Positions 11,047-23,004 of a DNA stretch of 64,000 nt are shown here, in pieces (within the stretch, counting starts at the first letter, position 1; each line of letters opens with the position of its first letter). The DNA is taken from contig JAULJL010000035.1 of assembly GCA_030761205.1 (NCBI GenBank), forward strand, positions 18,021,001-18,085,000. Direction: 5' to 3'. A model generated the notes under the pieces. It did no database searches. It saw nothing but the letters and a program-made list of their open reading frames with translations, and was not told where the DNA came from. This DNA comes from Fremontodendron californicum (Eukaryota; Streptophyta; Magnoliopsida; Malvales; Malvaceae). The position numbers and the translations under genes were made by a program.

Positions 11047-14000
11047 TTATCGTATGTAAGTTCGTCCTAAAGACCAGAGTCCTGTATCTTTAACTGGTGT
11101 CTGGAAAAAAAGGGGAAAAAAGTTAAGTATTGTTAATAATAGCTGAAGAATCTACTGAGGTTAAAAAATAAATAAATCAAGAATTGTATTGTAATAATGC
11201 TTACTGGGGTTTTCACAGATGGGAAGACATTCCAAAACCTCAAAGTCTCATCCCCTGCTCCAGTCACTATAGTCTGCATGATTAATAATATGCAAGGATG
11301 AACACAATTATTTTTCCACGCATCAAGGGATCCGAAAAAAGATTGTATAAAACAGTTATTTCACGTTAGTATATATTTTTTCTATTTAAATCATGTCACG
11401 TAATTAGATTTTTAAAAAAAAGTCAATTATTTATTACTAGAATTATTGAAACAAATATTTATCATTTAATTATTACATGTAATGTGTAATAAATATGATT
11501 TGAATGGAACGAATATATGCTAACGTGGAGTAACCGTTTTATAGAATCTTTTCTCGAGAGTAACATTAATCGTTGGGGAAACATTACCTGTCCATCAGGT
11601 GACATGGCAAGGTAGAGGACTCGAAGACTATGGCCGGTTAGAGTTGCAACCTGCAAAAATTCAGAAGGGGAAAATGGGTTTAGTGCTTCTTGTTAGCAAT
11701 TTTCGGACTCACATATTAAACAATGGTATGCAACCCAAAAACTTTACCATTGTACAAGATATGCAATCCAAAAACCTTCAATTATGATGGATAAAGTTAC
11801 GAAAGAGGTTATGATCCCTCAACCAGATAACATAACGTATTCTTCTCTTTCCCATCGATGAGAAAGAAACCATATTATCTAGATTTGAAAAATTATCTTA
11901 CCCAATCTTTGATTTGGAAAATAATTCTAACTTTGATTCTTACAATGGATTCAAGTTCTTTTGTTGATCTTTTATTCTAGTTTCATTCTCTTTTATGATT
12001 TGAATTGAAAGCATGATATTGTAAAGAACAAGTTTTTGAATAATGTGAAATTCTAACACTTTTGCAACAAATGTAAATACTGAGGCTAATAATACCTTTG
12101 CCATTGAAGGATACTTCCAAACCATAATTTGATTTTGAGAATATCCATGAGTGCTAACTAACTCATTCACATTCTTACTCCATGATAGATTGCATACCTA
12201 AAGCACATTAAGAAAGCATTAACTTAAGCAAGTAAGCATTATTACAACATAGTTATACTAATGAAAATGCAATGGATATAAGAAGTAAAATTGTAGAAAC
12301 CTGGCTCCCTGTGTCTATGTTGTTCAGTTGATGACCATTGGTAGTGTTCCAAAAGCGAATACATCGATCAGCAGTTCCACCACCCGATGCAAGAAGGTTG
12401 CTTTGATGGGGTGACCAAGCAATGGCTTTGACAGCAGCCGTATGTTCAGTCAATTTAAGAGTTGGTTGCTGAGAATGCTGGTTCCAGACCAAAAGCTGAT
12501 TACCAAAAAAAACTGTTTGAATTAGCAATTTGCTATGTTTTATGGGATAATAAAGAAGGAAAAGAAAAAGGGAATGAATTCATGCTTACCTGATTGTCAT
12601 TTCCACCTGATGCAAGTTCACGGTCATCATGTGACCATTTCAACCCACAAATCTGAGGGATTGAACATTAAGGTTATCTCATTTGTTAACAAATACTAAA
12701 TTTCTGGTTATTAATGAAGAAAAGAGTTGATGCAATGACACAAAGACTTGATAAAAGTTTTACATAAGAACTAAATTTAGTCCATATAAGATTTACTGCA
12801 GGCTTTTACCTCAGATTTGTGTCCAACAAGCTTGCTAACATAGTCACTCGAAACTCGAAGATCGTGCTGAAGAATGTTGCGATCCCTGCTTCCTGATGAT
12901 AGTATCCGAGAATTCCAAGCCAAGACACCGGTTCTTGTTTGATGGCCGCCCATGGTTCGGACCTTCTTGCACTGAGTTCCATCCCATACCTATATAAACA
13001 AGAACCAAAATGCTTAAATGTCAAACTGTGTTTAAAGTTTTAAACCCACCCTATGGATCAAATATGGCAGTTATTATACAAATGGATGCCGAGTTTGATA
13101 TGAAATCTGACAGTTAGCTACCTGAACTTGACCAAGATTTGTACCAATGGATATGTAAGAACCTTCCCGGGTCCATTGGACAGAACACACACTGTCAGTT
13201 GGTCCCAAATCACACAACTTTGTTACCTGAGAGCAAGATAACATGTTAAAACACTTCATATATACATTCAAACAAAAGACAATTTTCAAAGGCAATTTAA
13301 TATATCAAATTCTGCAACTGCAATAGATGCAATTTGTAGGTTGAAGCACACAATACTTACTTTGCTATTTGATGCAGTCCATAAATAAACACAAGTACCC
13401 AACCCAACTGCAAGTACATTCTGGGATGACCAATCAACAAGGTTCAAATAGAAGTCATCTTGAAGTGAAGGGGCATCCAGGACCTGCAATCATTTAAATA
13501 ATTTCATTTATATTATCCCATTTGAAAGACAAAAAAGGTTTCTAGTCTCGCTAAACTTCCCATCCCAACTAGGCTAACTAATGCTACATAACAAAAGAAT
13601 CATTTTTACATGGATTTGGATCCAACATGGGTATGAATCTGATACGGATACGACCGATTTTGATTATTTTTAAAATTAATATCAAGGAAAAAGCAATGTA
13701 ACATAGCTGGCAAAGTAGCTCAATTACCTTATGGGGTGTCTTGGGGACTTTCCTAGGGGGCTTGGGAGGCGTAGAGGTCTCACTAGAGAACCCACTATCC
13801 TGTCCCAAAATTGAAGGAGAATAGGGAGAATTAGGCCCAGAATGCTCAGTCTTGAACCTCAACATGTTCTTGTTCGGACTCAGAGGTGAACCTTGACCTG
13901 CAGGAGAAAAAGACCCAAAATCAGAACCAAAAAGTTCAGATTTCAAAAGTCTGGAATACGCTTCATTTCCTCCTTCTTTAGCTGGTGATTCCTTGTCTAT

Positions 14001-14231
14001 CAACCCAAAAGTGTGTAGCCTTGAAGAAGATCTGCATGGAATAAACCTATCACTACAAGTTGATGATTTTGACGATGATGGTGAACTTAAACTCGATATC
14101 ATCCGTGGTGAAGATATCGAAATCGAACGAAAAGAAGAAGAAGAACCGGAAATATTTTCTAGCCGAAGTGAGGTTTCATTCATTCCAGCAGGGAGGTTTA
14201 GGCCACTTTTTCTTCTTTGTGGAGAATCCAT
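11047..14231 (-). CDS. FZR3: CCS52B / FIZZY-RELATED 3, Cdh1-type activator of the APC/C
   Basis: Ten exons on the minus strand: 13728-14231, 13361-13483, 13122-13226, 12810-12989, 12590-12652, 12301-12495, 12096-12197, 11588-11650, 11205-11273 and 11047-11100. All introns are GT-AG and every exon boundary is in phase 0, giving 485 residues, the usual length. Cdh1 proteins recruit substrates (cyclins, D-box/KEN proteins) to the anaphase-promoting complex ubiquitin ligase and promote mitotic exit and endoreduplication. Visible motifs are the C-box DRFIPCR (61-67), the CCS52 motif PPRKVPKTPHKVLDAP (about 157-172), seven WD40 repeats up to about residue 470, and the C-terminal IR tail. CDLGPTDSVCSVQWTREGSY and VWDGTQCKKVRTMGGHQTRT are B-type (FZR3) rather than A-type. 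Two MSA motifs upstream fit the known G2/M expression of CCS52B. The coding region is undamaged. Confidence 0.96.
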
Positions 14232-14445
14232 TTTTCTGGATTTTTTTTCTTTCTTTTGATCTTTGTGAAGCTTGAGTGCTTGTTAAAAATGGGTTTCTCG
14301 TAGTTTTTCGAAATGAAGATTAAAAATGGAAGATTTAGTAGCAGGAAAAAGGCTCCTCTTGGGCTTTTCAAAGGGGATTTTTTAGAGGAGCTGATTTTCC
14401 TGCCTTTTTTGGGGGGTTGGCTGAAGCGTGAAGGAGGAAGATTTG

Positions 14446-14454
14446 CAACGGTCA
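14446..14454. promoter_or_regulatory. MSA element upstream of CCS52B
   Basis: CAACGGTCA matches the mitosis-specific activator consensus YAACGGYYA bound by three-repeat MYB (MYB3R) factors. It lies about 215 bp upstream of the CCS52B start codon. MSA elements work in either orientation. Confidence 0.65.
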
Positions 14455-14578
14455 GATTTTGTTTTTTGGTAGGGCAGAGAGGAGCGGTCGTGTCTTTTAT
14501 ATGTTTGGAAAAAGGGAAAGAGAGAATGTCGTTTTGCTTTTTGAAGAATTAAAAACGACATTGTTCGTGCAATTCTAG

Positions 14579-14587
14579 CAACGGTCA
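14579..14587. promoter_or_regulatory. Second MSA element upstream of CCS52B
   Basis: A second exact CAACGGTCA, 133 bp from the first. Paired MSA motifs are characteristic of G2/M-phase plant genes such as B-type cyclins. Its role here is inferred. Confidence 0.6.
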
Positions 14588-14596
14588 TTTTTCATG

Positions 14597-14599
<3 letters not shown>

Positions 14600-14645
<46 letters not shown>
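14600..14645. repeat. (TA)n microsatellite
   Basis: About 22 TA units just beyond the distal MSA motif of the CCS52B promoter. Confidence 0.95.
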
Positions 14646-14651
<6 letters not shown>

Positions 14652-15264
14652 TCAAAGCTCATAAGAGCTGTCAGATTGGTTTAGTTACCAAAGTAAATGC
14701 CAAAGAGCCGTTGCTTCTGAATCTTTTATATTTTTTTCTTTGACCTTTTTCACTTTTTATACCTGCCCCAAGCAGCAAAAATTTAACCAAACTTACCCAG
14801 ATTTGATCTGCTTTCAGGTCGATCTATAAACATTAGGAATAACATTTTAGGGAATTTGTTGTAAATTCTACCTTTTTTCTCCAATTTTATATAATTTTTA
14901 TCATAAAAATGGTACGAAGAAAAAAAAATACCAATACTGAAATTCGAATTTCAAACATATTAAATGTCATTTTTTAAAGATGATTACATAAACTAACTAG
15001 ATTAACCCACAGTTTTTTATATAAGCCTTGTTATATATGACCATAGACCCATCACAAGAAATCATCTTTGATTCTGAAAATGAATCTTTCACACTGTTTT
15101 TAATAACTTTTATAAATTAGAAAAATTTTCTTTTGTAGCTGGGATATAGAAAAAACTTAAATAGCATCCTATGCTTGAAAGTTCAAAGTTTGCGGATAGC
15201 GTGAATTGTTAAAGAATAAGCTATTGGATTTTATGTACACTACAATCTCATCTCAAAATAAATA
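14646..15264. other. Intergenic region between CCS52B and the ARP5 pseudogene
   Basis: Non-coding. It holds the upstream part of the CCS52B promoter on the left and the likely former 3' UTR of ARP5 on the right. Confidence 0.5.
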
Positions 15265-16255
15265 TTACAATGTGTAACGCAATTGATATCTGCGAAGCCA
15301 GTCTTCTCCTTTCTCATAATAATCCGCCCTACTGAATGTTTGCTGTGAGAACTGCATGTTTGCAGCATAAACAGAAGCACCACGCCATGCATCAAGAACC
15401 GGATCTAATGCTCTCACCACCTTGATCAGCGACCCGCATGGTCGGAGCATCCAGATTCCGGCTTCCAAACGTTCATTTATACAAGGAAAGAGACTGCACC
15501 CACCAGTCGTAAAGATTGAATTGGTTAACCTATCCTCCAGTGCCTCATCCTTAGATGGCAACCTTCTTATTGAGAACCCGATCATCTCATCTAAACCGGC
15601 TTGATCTATCCCGACCAAGTTGGGGTGGAATAATATTTCAGGACATCGAAACCTTTCAACCCCGAGCACAATTTGGAAATCTTCCTTGGTGAGCGGACGA
15701 ACATGTGGTACCTCCGCGGTAGCCGGTTGTAAAGATGTTGGTTCTGGTTTAGGAACAAATGTTGGGTCTATTTCCTGCAGAAACAGAGAAAGTAACGAAT
15801 GATTCATCTTATACATAATAATTAGGAAAATCACAAACAAATTGATACATGCCAGTGCCAAGGCAAATAAACTGACCTGGAGCCTAGAACAAACACGGGC
15901 CAGCTCTGCTTCATCTTCATCAGCTCCATCATCTTCATCATCATTATCTTTGCCCATTAGTTTGTAAAGTTGCCAATTTTCATCTTTGGCACCAAAAGAA
16001 TCTTCACCCTTCCCTCAGTCAAAGGCTGCAGTAGTTAAAAGGCGCATTCTTTCCCTCTGAGCAGCATTCAATCTTTTCCCCACGCCCAACATCACCGGAC
16101 AAACTACTCCCATTTGTATGGCCTCCATTTGTCTTGAGTCTTTTCCGCTGCTCAACCTTCTCATACAGTTCTTTGTATTTAGAACGCATCTGTTCTTAGA
16201 TAAAGTTGAGGGTTCTTCCTGTTAAAAGGAAAAAAGCAATGAAAGAGAGGTAAGC

Positions 16256-16440
16256 TATGTTACTCTGACTCTTCATTTTTCCTGAAATACCCGTGTCCGA
16301 CACTCATGTCCGACACATATTTAAACAAGGGTATGGGGGTATGATCCTCCAAATATATAGAAAAACTTAGAAAAAATTGAGTATACCCGTGTCGGACACA
16401 TACCCGTATCCGACACTCACCTCCGAGTCCGAGTAACATA
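16256..16440. mobile_element. TATGTTACTC-family MITE inside an ARP5 intron, copy 2
   Basis: Termini TATGTTACTCTGACTC and GAGTCCGAGTAACATA, with the interior GGATCATA-type block in reverse orientation relative to copy 1. It lies in the intron between ARP5 exons 10 and 11. Confidence 0.85.
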
Positions 16441-17564
16441 GGAGGTAAGTATTTATCTATCAAAAAAGAAAATTAGAATCCCCAAGCTCAACTATCTTTC
16501 TACCAATTCAAATTAAATGTGAAATGTTAACTTGAAAATTGAAATAAATGGGTGATGGGGCTGCTTTTTTTCTTTCTCCTCAGCCCCATTTCTTAATAAG
16601 GTCAAATTAAATGTGAAAAAGAAAAGACAAAAATATCTTCATAAGGTTGAGACATTGAGACATACAAGCGTCTTTCTTCATCTTGCTGGGTTTTCTTTTC
16701 TCCTTCTAATTCTTCTTCGAAGCGTTTCTGTTTTGCTCGCTGTCGGCCCTCTGTCATGGTTTTAAGAAAAATCTGCCTCTTCTTTTCCTTGAGCTGTCAC
16801 AATAGTATAGCCAAGACTAAATACTATCATCAATTTCAGCCAAAAAAATCACCAATGACAAGAAATCTAACAAAAATAACAAAGTACATCATTTTGAGTA
16901 AGGCTGATAATTACAGTCCCCAAGTCCTTCTTAAATATTTTGTTTACTTTTTCACATAATGGCATAAAATATTTTGCCCATAAATCCTGACTGAATCAAA
17001 CTAGTTGATCTGGTTTTATGCATTTGCCAAACAAAGCCAACCCCAAAAAGAAATGCAGATTAGATATTTGGTATTAAAGGTATAGGTACCTGCTCAGGTG
17101 TAAGCATGTTATCGGGAACATTAATAAGAGGATACTTCTCGCTTGTAGAAGAATCAGCCTTCTCCTCATTTTCAGCTTGTTCAGCCTTTGGTTCACCTTT
17201 TGCTTTTCTTAATGACTGTGACACTTTCATAAGAGTTGATTCTATTTCCTGTTTAGAAGCATAACCAGTCTCTGAAAGGACGGAATTTCTTCCTCTTGAA
17301 CTTGTCCAAGTTGATGCAAAAGAAATTACAACCCATGCAATCAATTTTCTAGTTCATTTATTCTAGAAGACCTCTTCGCTTCAGCCATTTCTCTCAATCT
17401 TTGTCCTTGTCTTTCCCTTACAGCAGCCTTTCTTGCTATCTCTTCTTCTGAAGGAGCTTCTTCAGTTGGCGGTGGAACCCATGAGAGCTGCCAACACCTG
17501 GTTTTATCTTCAGCTTCCTTGCCCCCTTTCTGTTACAGTAATTGAACTTTCAGCAGTTGCAATT

Positions 17565-17730
17565 TATGTTACTCAGACTCGGGTGTGAGTGTTGGACACG
17601 AGTATATTTGATTTATTCTAAGTTTTTTCATGTATTTGGAGGGTCCTTGGAGGATCATATCCTCATACCCATGTCCGAATATGCGTCGGACACGGGTACT
17701 TCAAGTAAAATGAAGAGTCGAAGCAACATA
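17565..17730. mobile_element. TATGTTACTC-family MITE inside an ARP5 intron, copy 3
   Basis: Starts TATGTTACTCAGACTCGGGT and ends GAAGCAACATA. It lies in the intron between ARP5 exons 8 and 9, about 40 bp from both splice sites, so it makes up most of that intron. Confidence 0.85.
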
Positions 17731-20100
17731 AGTTGCAAAGAAGATAGCAGAAGAAAAAACCTAAGTCAATACCTGAAATAATCGAGCTTCTAAAGCATAA
17801 TCAGGTGCAATATAGCAGTGTTCCATCTTCAGGTCTTCAACCTTTTCCCTTGTGAATCTAGCCCTATTATAAGCATTTAAAAAACATTACCAAATGGCTC
17901 TATGCAAGCAGGTCTTGATTCTGGCAACCCAGCTGTATTTATACTCACATGTGATGAGGATACTTAAGTGAAAGAAGTTGCTTCAAATTGTCAGTGACAT
18001 GGTATCCACCAATGTTAGTCCGGCAGCATCCTTCGAAAACAGGCTCCCCATCAACAAACTGAAGTCAAACAAACCACGTTATAATCTGAACTTCAATGCT
18101 TGCATCCTGTTAGTCAAACTTAATATTCATTGCCTCAGTCACATTTCTTAAATTCCTATTCTAAAGTCTATTACATGATATACCTTCCTTTGGCAACCAT
18201 GTATTGGAGTTGGACCAGTAAATAGGTTCATCGGAGGAGACATAGTGAAATGCCAGTGCTGAATATTTTTCATGATGCTAACGTACAACGAGACTTTTAA
18301 GGAAAATTCCAAGCAGAAACTAACTTATCTCGTCAACTCCCATTATGCCAACTTGCTAACATGCTCCAAAACTAAACAATGATCACCTCAACTTTGCAAA
18401 GTTATGCATCAAGGTAAATTATGAACTCTAGAAAACATATTGGAATGACATGAGTTGTGGTGAAGCCCGGGCAGATAGCTAGACCGTCTTTCTCAGAAAT
18501 CCTATGCTGTTGATTATACTTATAGCTGAAAGCAGCATTAACACCAAATGCTGCAATCACAAACAGAAAACTCAAACATAAGAGAACATATAAATATGGA
18601 CCAAATAATTTCCCATACAAAAGACATTAAAAAAAAATACAATGACAAGTATTAACGTGAACTAAATTCTAATAACATAACTTATTTCCAAGAAACTCGT
18701 GCCTTACTCATGCAGGCAAGACCATGCATCACTCAGATAAAACAAATGAGCCTGATATGTAACATTAAAATGAGTGCTTTATACCTACAGATGGAACTCC
18801 ATAAGTCTCAAAAAGAAGTTCTGCCATTTTACTGCGGGACTGAACTGGGTTGCACACACATTCTGTGATCAGGATTGGATGATCAATCTGTTCTGCCCTC
18901 AAATAAACAACAAATCAAGAAAGAATTAATTAAAATTTAAATGTCAAATAAAGAAAGTATTAATAATGAAAATGGCAGCCAATAAAACGATGCAGCATGA
19001 AGGAAAAATGTCAAACCAATATAGCCTATAAAATTTTAGGAATGAGAATGCTCAAAGACACATTTAAGTTCACCTAAAAACTACTACCCAAAGACAATTT
19101 ACATACTGTTAAAGTATTCCTAATTACCAACACAAGCAGAAGCACATTAGATCATTCAAGAGATGTGCCCGAGATCCGTTTGCACCCAACCGATCAAATG
19201 CAAAGTCAAGAATCTGTAAAGACAATAACAGAACGTGTAAATTTAGCATGCCGAGCCATGCCAAAAACTCTAAACTTTCATATCTACATTCAATCATACA
19301 CCAATTATCCAACATTCTCATAAACCAAAGGCATTTCTATTTCACATTCTGGCTCAAATTTGATTTCATCACTTCTCATAACTCCATAAAAAAAACCCAT
19401 ATGTTAGAATTTTACATACATATTCCATGATTTCAAACTGAAAAACAACATTGCTATCGAAAGCGGAACGAGGGCCTGAACGCGTGCAATCAAAGTATTT
19501 CAGTAAAGCAGTATCTTGGTCACCAACAATTGTCACAGTTTCCCCTGCAAACCCCCCCCCCCAAAAAAAACCCTTAGTTCATATAAAATTTTCTCTTTTT
19601 TTTTTGTTTGTTTTACTTCTAATTTGAGGAGGAAAAAAAAAAAGAGTACCGGTGGATTTGTGGCGAGGTCTTTGAACAATGTTACGGAAAATAACCCGTG
19701 GCTCATTCTCTCCAGCCCAACTGCAAAATGGAGGAAATTAGTTCAGGGAAAAATATGTTTGTAGATAAACTTTTAAAAAAAATAAAAAGTTAGGATTTTT
19801 TTTAATGGTTAAATTAATAAATTACCCAATACGAAAATAGGAAGCGCCATTGTCGATGACGATGGGAGTTGATGAAGGAAATCGATTGTAATCCGATTGC
19901 CTTTGAATCTTTGATATGAATGGCATAATTTTAAGGGTTTTTCTTTCTTTTTCTTTTTGGTTTTTTTTTTTTTTTCTTTGGATGAAGAAGGATTGAGAGT
20001 CGAGGGAAAAGGGTTTCTGTGGGAGTGAGGAGGAAGACGGTGAAGACTGAAAAGGAATGGTAGAAAACTATAAATATTGTATCTAGCATTTGCAGTACAA

Positions 20101-20105
20101 GCGGG

Positions 20106-20148
<43 letters not shown>

Positions 20149-20173
20149 GCGTGTTCGATCCACGCTCACCGCA
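20101..20173 (+). tRNA. tRNA-Phe (GAA anticodon), nuclear
   Basis: A 73-nt cloverleaf without intron: acceptor arms GCGGGGA and TCACCGC, D-arm region TAGCTCAGTTGGGAGAGC, anticodon loop CTGAAGA with GAA, T-arm region GTTCGATCC, discriminator A. Internal A box (TAGCTCAGTTGG) and B box (GTTCGATCC) serve RNA polymerase III. A CAA triplet lies just upstream (20098-20100) and an AT-rich TATAAATATT block about 25-30 bp upstream, both usual for plant tRNA genes. The sequence agrees with the known plant cytosolic tRNA-Phe. It is divergent from the ARP5 pseudogene. Confidence 0.98.
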
Positions 20174-20174
20174 T

Positions 20175-20180
20175 TTTTTG
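20175..20180 (+). terminator. RNA polymerase III terminator of tRNA-Phe
   Basis: A run of six T residues two bases after the mature tRNA end. Confidence 0.85.
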
Positions 20181-20447
20181 TCTTTATATTTTTTAAACAT
20201 TTCTAAAACTTTCTTTTTGGCCAAACATTGCTACAGTTTTATGTATATTAACATAGGTTGAACACAAAGTGATGTGAAAAATCAAATTTATGTATTTTAT
20301 GACCCAAATTTGATGTTAAGTTCTTAAACATTTTAATGAAATACTATAATACATGTGAAGAATAACTATCTATGATTCTCTTATATACCATTTGAAAAAA
20401 ATACAAAAACAAAAAGATTTATACAAGTGAACAAGGAGAATTAAATT

Positions 20448-22302
20448 GGTCAAATTATGGTATTAGTCCCTATACTATAGTCAAAATGTGGATTTAGTCC
20501 CTCTACTTTAATTCGAAAAAATTTGGTACCTCTACTTTCGATATTTTGAATTTCAGTCCAATTTTAAACGGTGTCAAATTTTTACCGTTAAATATGCTGA
20601 CGTGGCGTTGACCATGCTGACGTGGCGAGCTTAGTTAGCAAAATTTTTTGGAAACTGATGACGTGAATTTTTTTTCCACGTGGCTTATTAACTTGGATGA
20701 TCAAATGATATAATTAGTCCCTGTAATTATATCAAAATACGAATTTAGTCCCTTTACAATTATTTGAACAAATTTTGATACTTGTATTTTTGGGATTTCA
20801 AATTTTGATCCAATCTTCAAAATATTAAAAAATAATTAAAAATATTCACATTATTAAAATATTAAAATATATTATTTTTGTTAATATTAATATTTATTAT
20901 TAAAAAAATTATGTTTAGTTTAATAATATTAAAGATTGAAATATTTAAAATTAAAATATTAAAATATTTTTTATTTAAATGTTTTTTGCATTAAAAATTT
21001 AAATAAAATTATTTTTATTAATATAATAATTTATTGTGTCGAATCAAACATAAAAAAAGATAAAAATTAAAGTATTCTAAAACAATCAGAGAGAATAAAA
21101 GGAGTGATGAGCTTCAAAGAGAAGCTTGTCATAAGTAGTCTGGTCAAATAACACCATATTTTTCACCTTCTCCTTTTGCTTTTTCTTTCTCCACCTCTTT
21201 TATTACAACAAAGAAAAAAAAATCAAAAACTCACTTCTTATCTAACTCTAAAAAGCAGAAAATAACTCCTATTAAAAATATAGTCAAGGAAACATATAGT
21301 AAAGAAAATGACCTTCTTTTTTTGCTTGTCACCTCCAGACTTTGTTGACTTCGAGGAATGATGAGGGACTGTCTTTCTTCAGGCCTGCAAAAGCAAACCA
21401 AAAAAACAAAACTAAGTTAGATACATTCTAAAGTAAAGTTGGTTTTAAATTTTATTAGTATAAAAAAGGACTGATAAATCTAGGAAGATGAACATACAAT
21501 GATATTTGCTGGAAGTGAAGAAAAAATGAGAAAGAAAGGAGGCACAATTTTTGGATGCCACGAGACAGAAAAAATGGGGAGATGGGGTGAGAGCTTTTTC
21601 TAATCCTAAGATTTGGTTGTTTGTTTCCCAAGACTTCCAAAGTCTCCTTACAACTTTTGTGTTTAATTTTGTCTTTGAAATTATTATCTCTTTTAATGTT
21701 TGAAGTTTGATTGATTTTATTTGTTTGTCGATATTGTTTGAGCATAACTTATAAGCCAAATAAATGTTACTTTTTTAACTTTTAATAGTATAAATATTTT
21801 TAATATTGTACGAATAAATATTACTATTTTTAATATTTATATTAATAAAATAATATTTTAATATTATTTAAAATATTATTATTTTTTCAAAAATTATTTT
21901 TCTGAGCTGATTTTTGCAAAATAAATGAATCTTAAGATTATACCAAAATTTGAAATTCCGAAAAATTCAGGTACCAAATTTTTTTCAAATCATTGTAGAG
22001 GGACTAAATTCGTATTTTGATATAAGTACATGGACTAATTACATCATTTGATCATCCAAGTTAGTAAGCCACGTGGAAAAAATCCACGTCATCAGTTTTC
22101 AAAAATTTTTGCTAACTAAGCTCGCCACGTCAGCATGGTCAACGTCACGTCAGCATATTTAACTGTAAAAATTTGACACCGTTTAAAATTGGACTGAAAT
22201 TCAAAATATCAAAAGTAAAGGTACCAAATTTCTTCGAATTAAAGTATAGGGACTAAATCCATATTTTGACTATAGTACAGGGACTAATACCATAATTTTA
22301 CC
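20448..22302. mobile_element. Non-autonomous Mutator-like element (Pack-MULE) with ~355-bp TIRs
   Basis: The left TIR (about 20448-20800) and the right TIR (about 21945-22302) are reverse complements; both ends carry TTATGGTATTAGTCCCT-type sequence and internal GCTGACGTGGCG motifs. The 9-bp AATTAAATT occurs at 20439-20447 and 22303-22311, the target-duplication length of Mutator-like elements. The unoccupied form of the same site survives at 25485-25590, which fixes both ends. No transposase is present. The interior carries a minus-strand eS25 gene fragment. Confidence 0.88.
21071..21384 (-). pseudogene. RPS25: Captured fragment of a cytosolic ribosomal protein eS25 gene
   Basis: On the minus strand, an exon-like block (21313-21384) preceded by an acceptor-like TTTGCAG encodes SKSTKSGGDKQKKK. 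After an intron-like segment, a second block (about 21071-21196) encodes KKQKEKVKNMVLFDQTTYDKLL and, in a shifted frame, LKLITPFILSD. These match the N-terminal basic region and the central core of eS25. About six codons between the two core parts are missing, the frame is shifted there and again in the first block, and the C-terminal third is absent. The intron is retained, so capture was from genomic DNA, as expected for a Pack-MULE. It cannot make a working protein. Confidence 0.8.
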
Positions 22303-23004
22303 AATTAAATTTCATATTAATTCTGTGTAGTTGATAATAATTACTCTTTTATTTATGGGATTCTATTTATCAGTCGTTTGGATCTTATTTAAGCTTTCAA
22401 TCCAACTAATTATTGTACATAACAATCAACTATTTATGGGATTCTGTTTTTCTGTCGTTTTTTCCCCGGAATATTGATAATTTTTTTTATTTATCCAAAT
22501 ACTATTGTTTTCAAATTATTGCCCAAAATCCGTCAATTCTATAACATGCTGGGAAGTCGCCATGGCTCATAGTGACTTACCTTGGTGTATTAATTTTTTA
22601 TTTTTTGTAAAAACACCAAGGGAAATCGGTTTTTTATCTAAATATAGCTGATTTTTTTTTATTTACCTAAATACTGTTGGTTTCAAATTATTTCTCAAAA
22701 TTCGCTTATTTTTTTAACCAATTGGGAAATCGCCATGGCCATGGCGATTTCCCAACGGTAAATTTTATTTAAAAAAAAACTAAGTTGAAAAATTGCCATG
22801 AGCCATTGCGATTTTTCAACTTAATGTTTTTAAAAAAAATGATTTTTTACCTAAGGAAATCGCCACCCACGTTGGCGATTTCCAAAGGTTCTTTAATTTT
22901 TTTAAAAAAATTATAAATTTGTTTCTTCTTCTTCTTCACTTTTTTTTTCTTTTAATTATTTTTCTTTATTCTTTTAATATATATATATATATATATTTTA
23001 TTCT

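Larger units (their letters stand above)
15265..19926 (-). pseudogene. ARP5: Actin-related protein 5 (ARP5) pseudogene
   Basis: Twelve ARP5 exons are recognisable on the minus strand: 19826-19926, 19650-19720, 19420-19544, 19169-19213, 18785-18887, 18441-18550, 17949-18058, 17773-17863, 17090-17529, 16666-16793, 15877-16218 and 15265-15774. They run from MPFISKIQRQSDYNRFPS to the C-terminal GEDWLRRY..YTL. ARP5 is an INO80 chromatin-remodelling subunit; its large insertion between actin subdomains corresponds to the charged exons here. Lesions seen: the exon 4 donor is GC (19167-19168); the exon 6 donor is AT (18439-18440); in-frame stops lie at 17341-17343 and 17326-17328; a deletion near 17275-17285 shifts the frame; one-base insertions shift it near 16195-16202 and 16073-16082; an R-to-TGA stop lies at 16015-16017. 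Introns are retained, so it is a decayed ordinary gene copy, not a retrocopy. A working homeologue or paralogue elsewhere is expected. A GC donor alone could be tolerated; the combination cannot. Confidence 0.88.
20372..22341. repeat. Copy A of a ~106-bp direct repeat, split by the Mutator-like element
   Basis: 20372-20447 joined to 22303-22341 matches 25485-25590 with few differences (shared TTATATACCATTTGAAAAAA, ACAAAAACAAAAAGA, GGAGAATTAAATTTCATATT and TTGATAATAAT). Copy A was interrupted by the element at 20448-22302; copy B was not. Confidence 0.85.

Noticed and set aside
15265..15957. A separate 230-residue gene at the ARP5 3' end
   Set aside because: It is the last ARP5 exons read through an unspliced intron; the upstream exons line up in order on the same strand.
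21445..21759. Minus-strand open frames of 96 and 104 codons inside the MULE
   Set aside because: AT-driven composition, two overlapping frames of similar length, no recognisable domain; probably non-coding captured or filler DNA.
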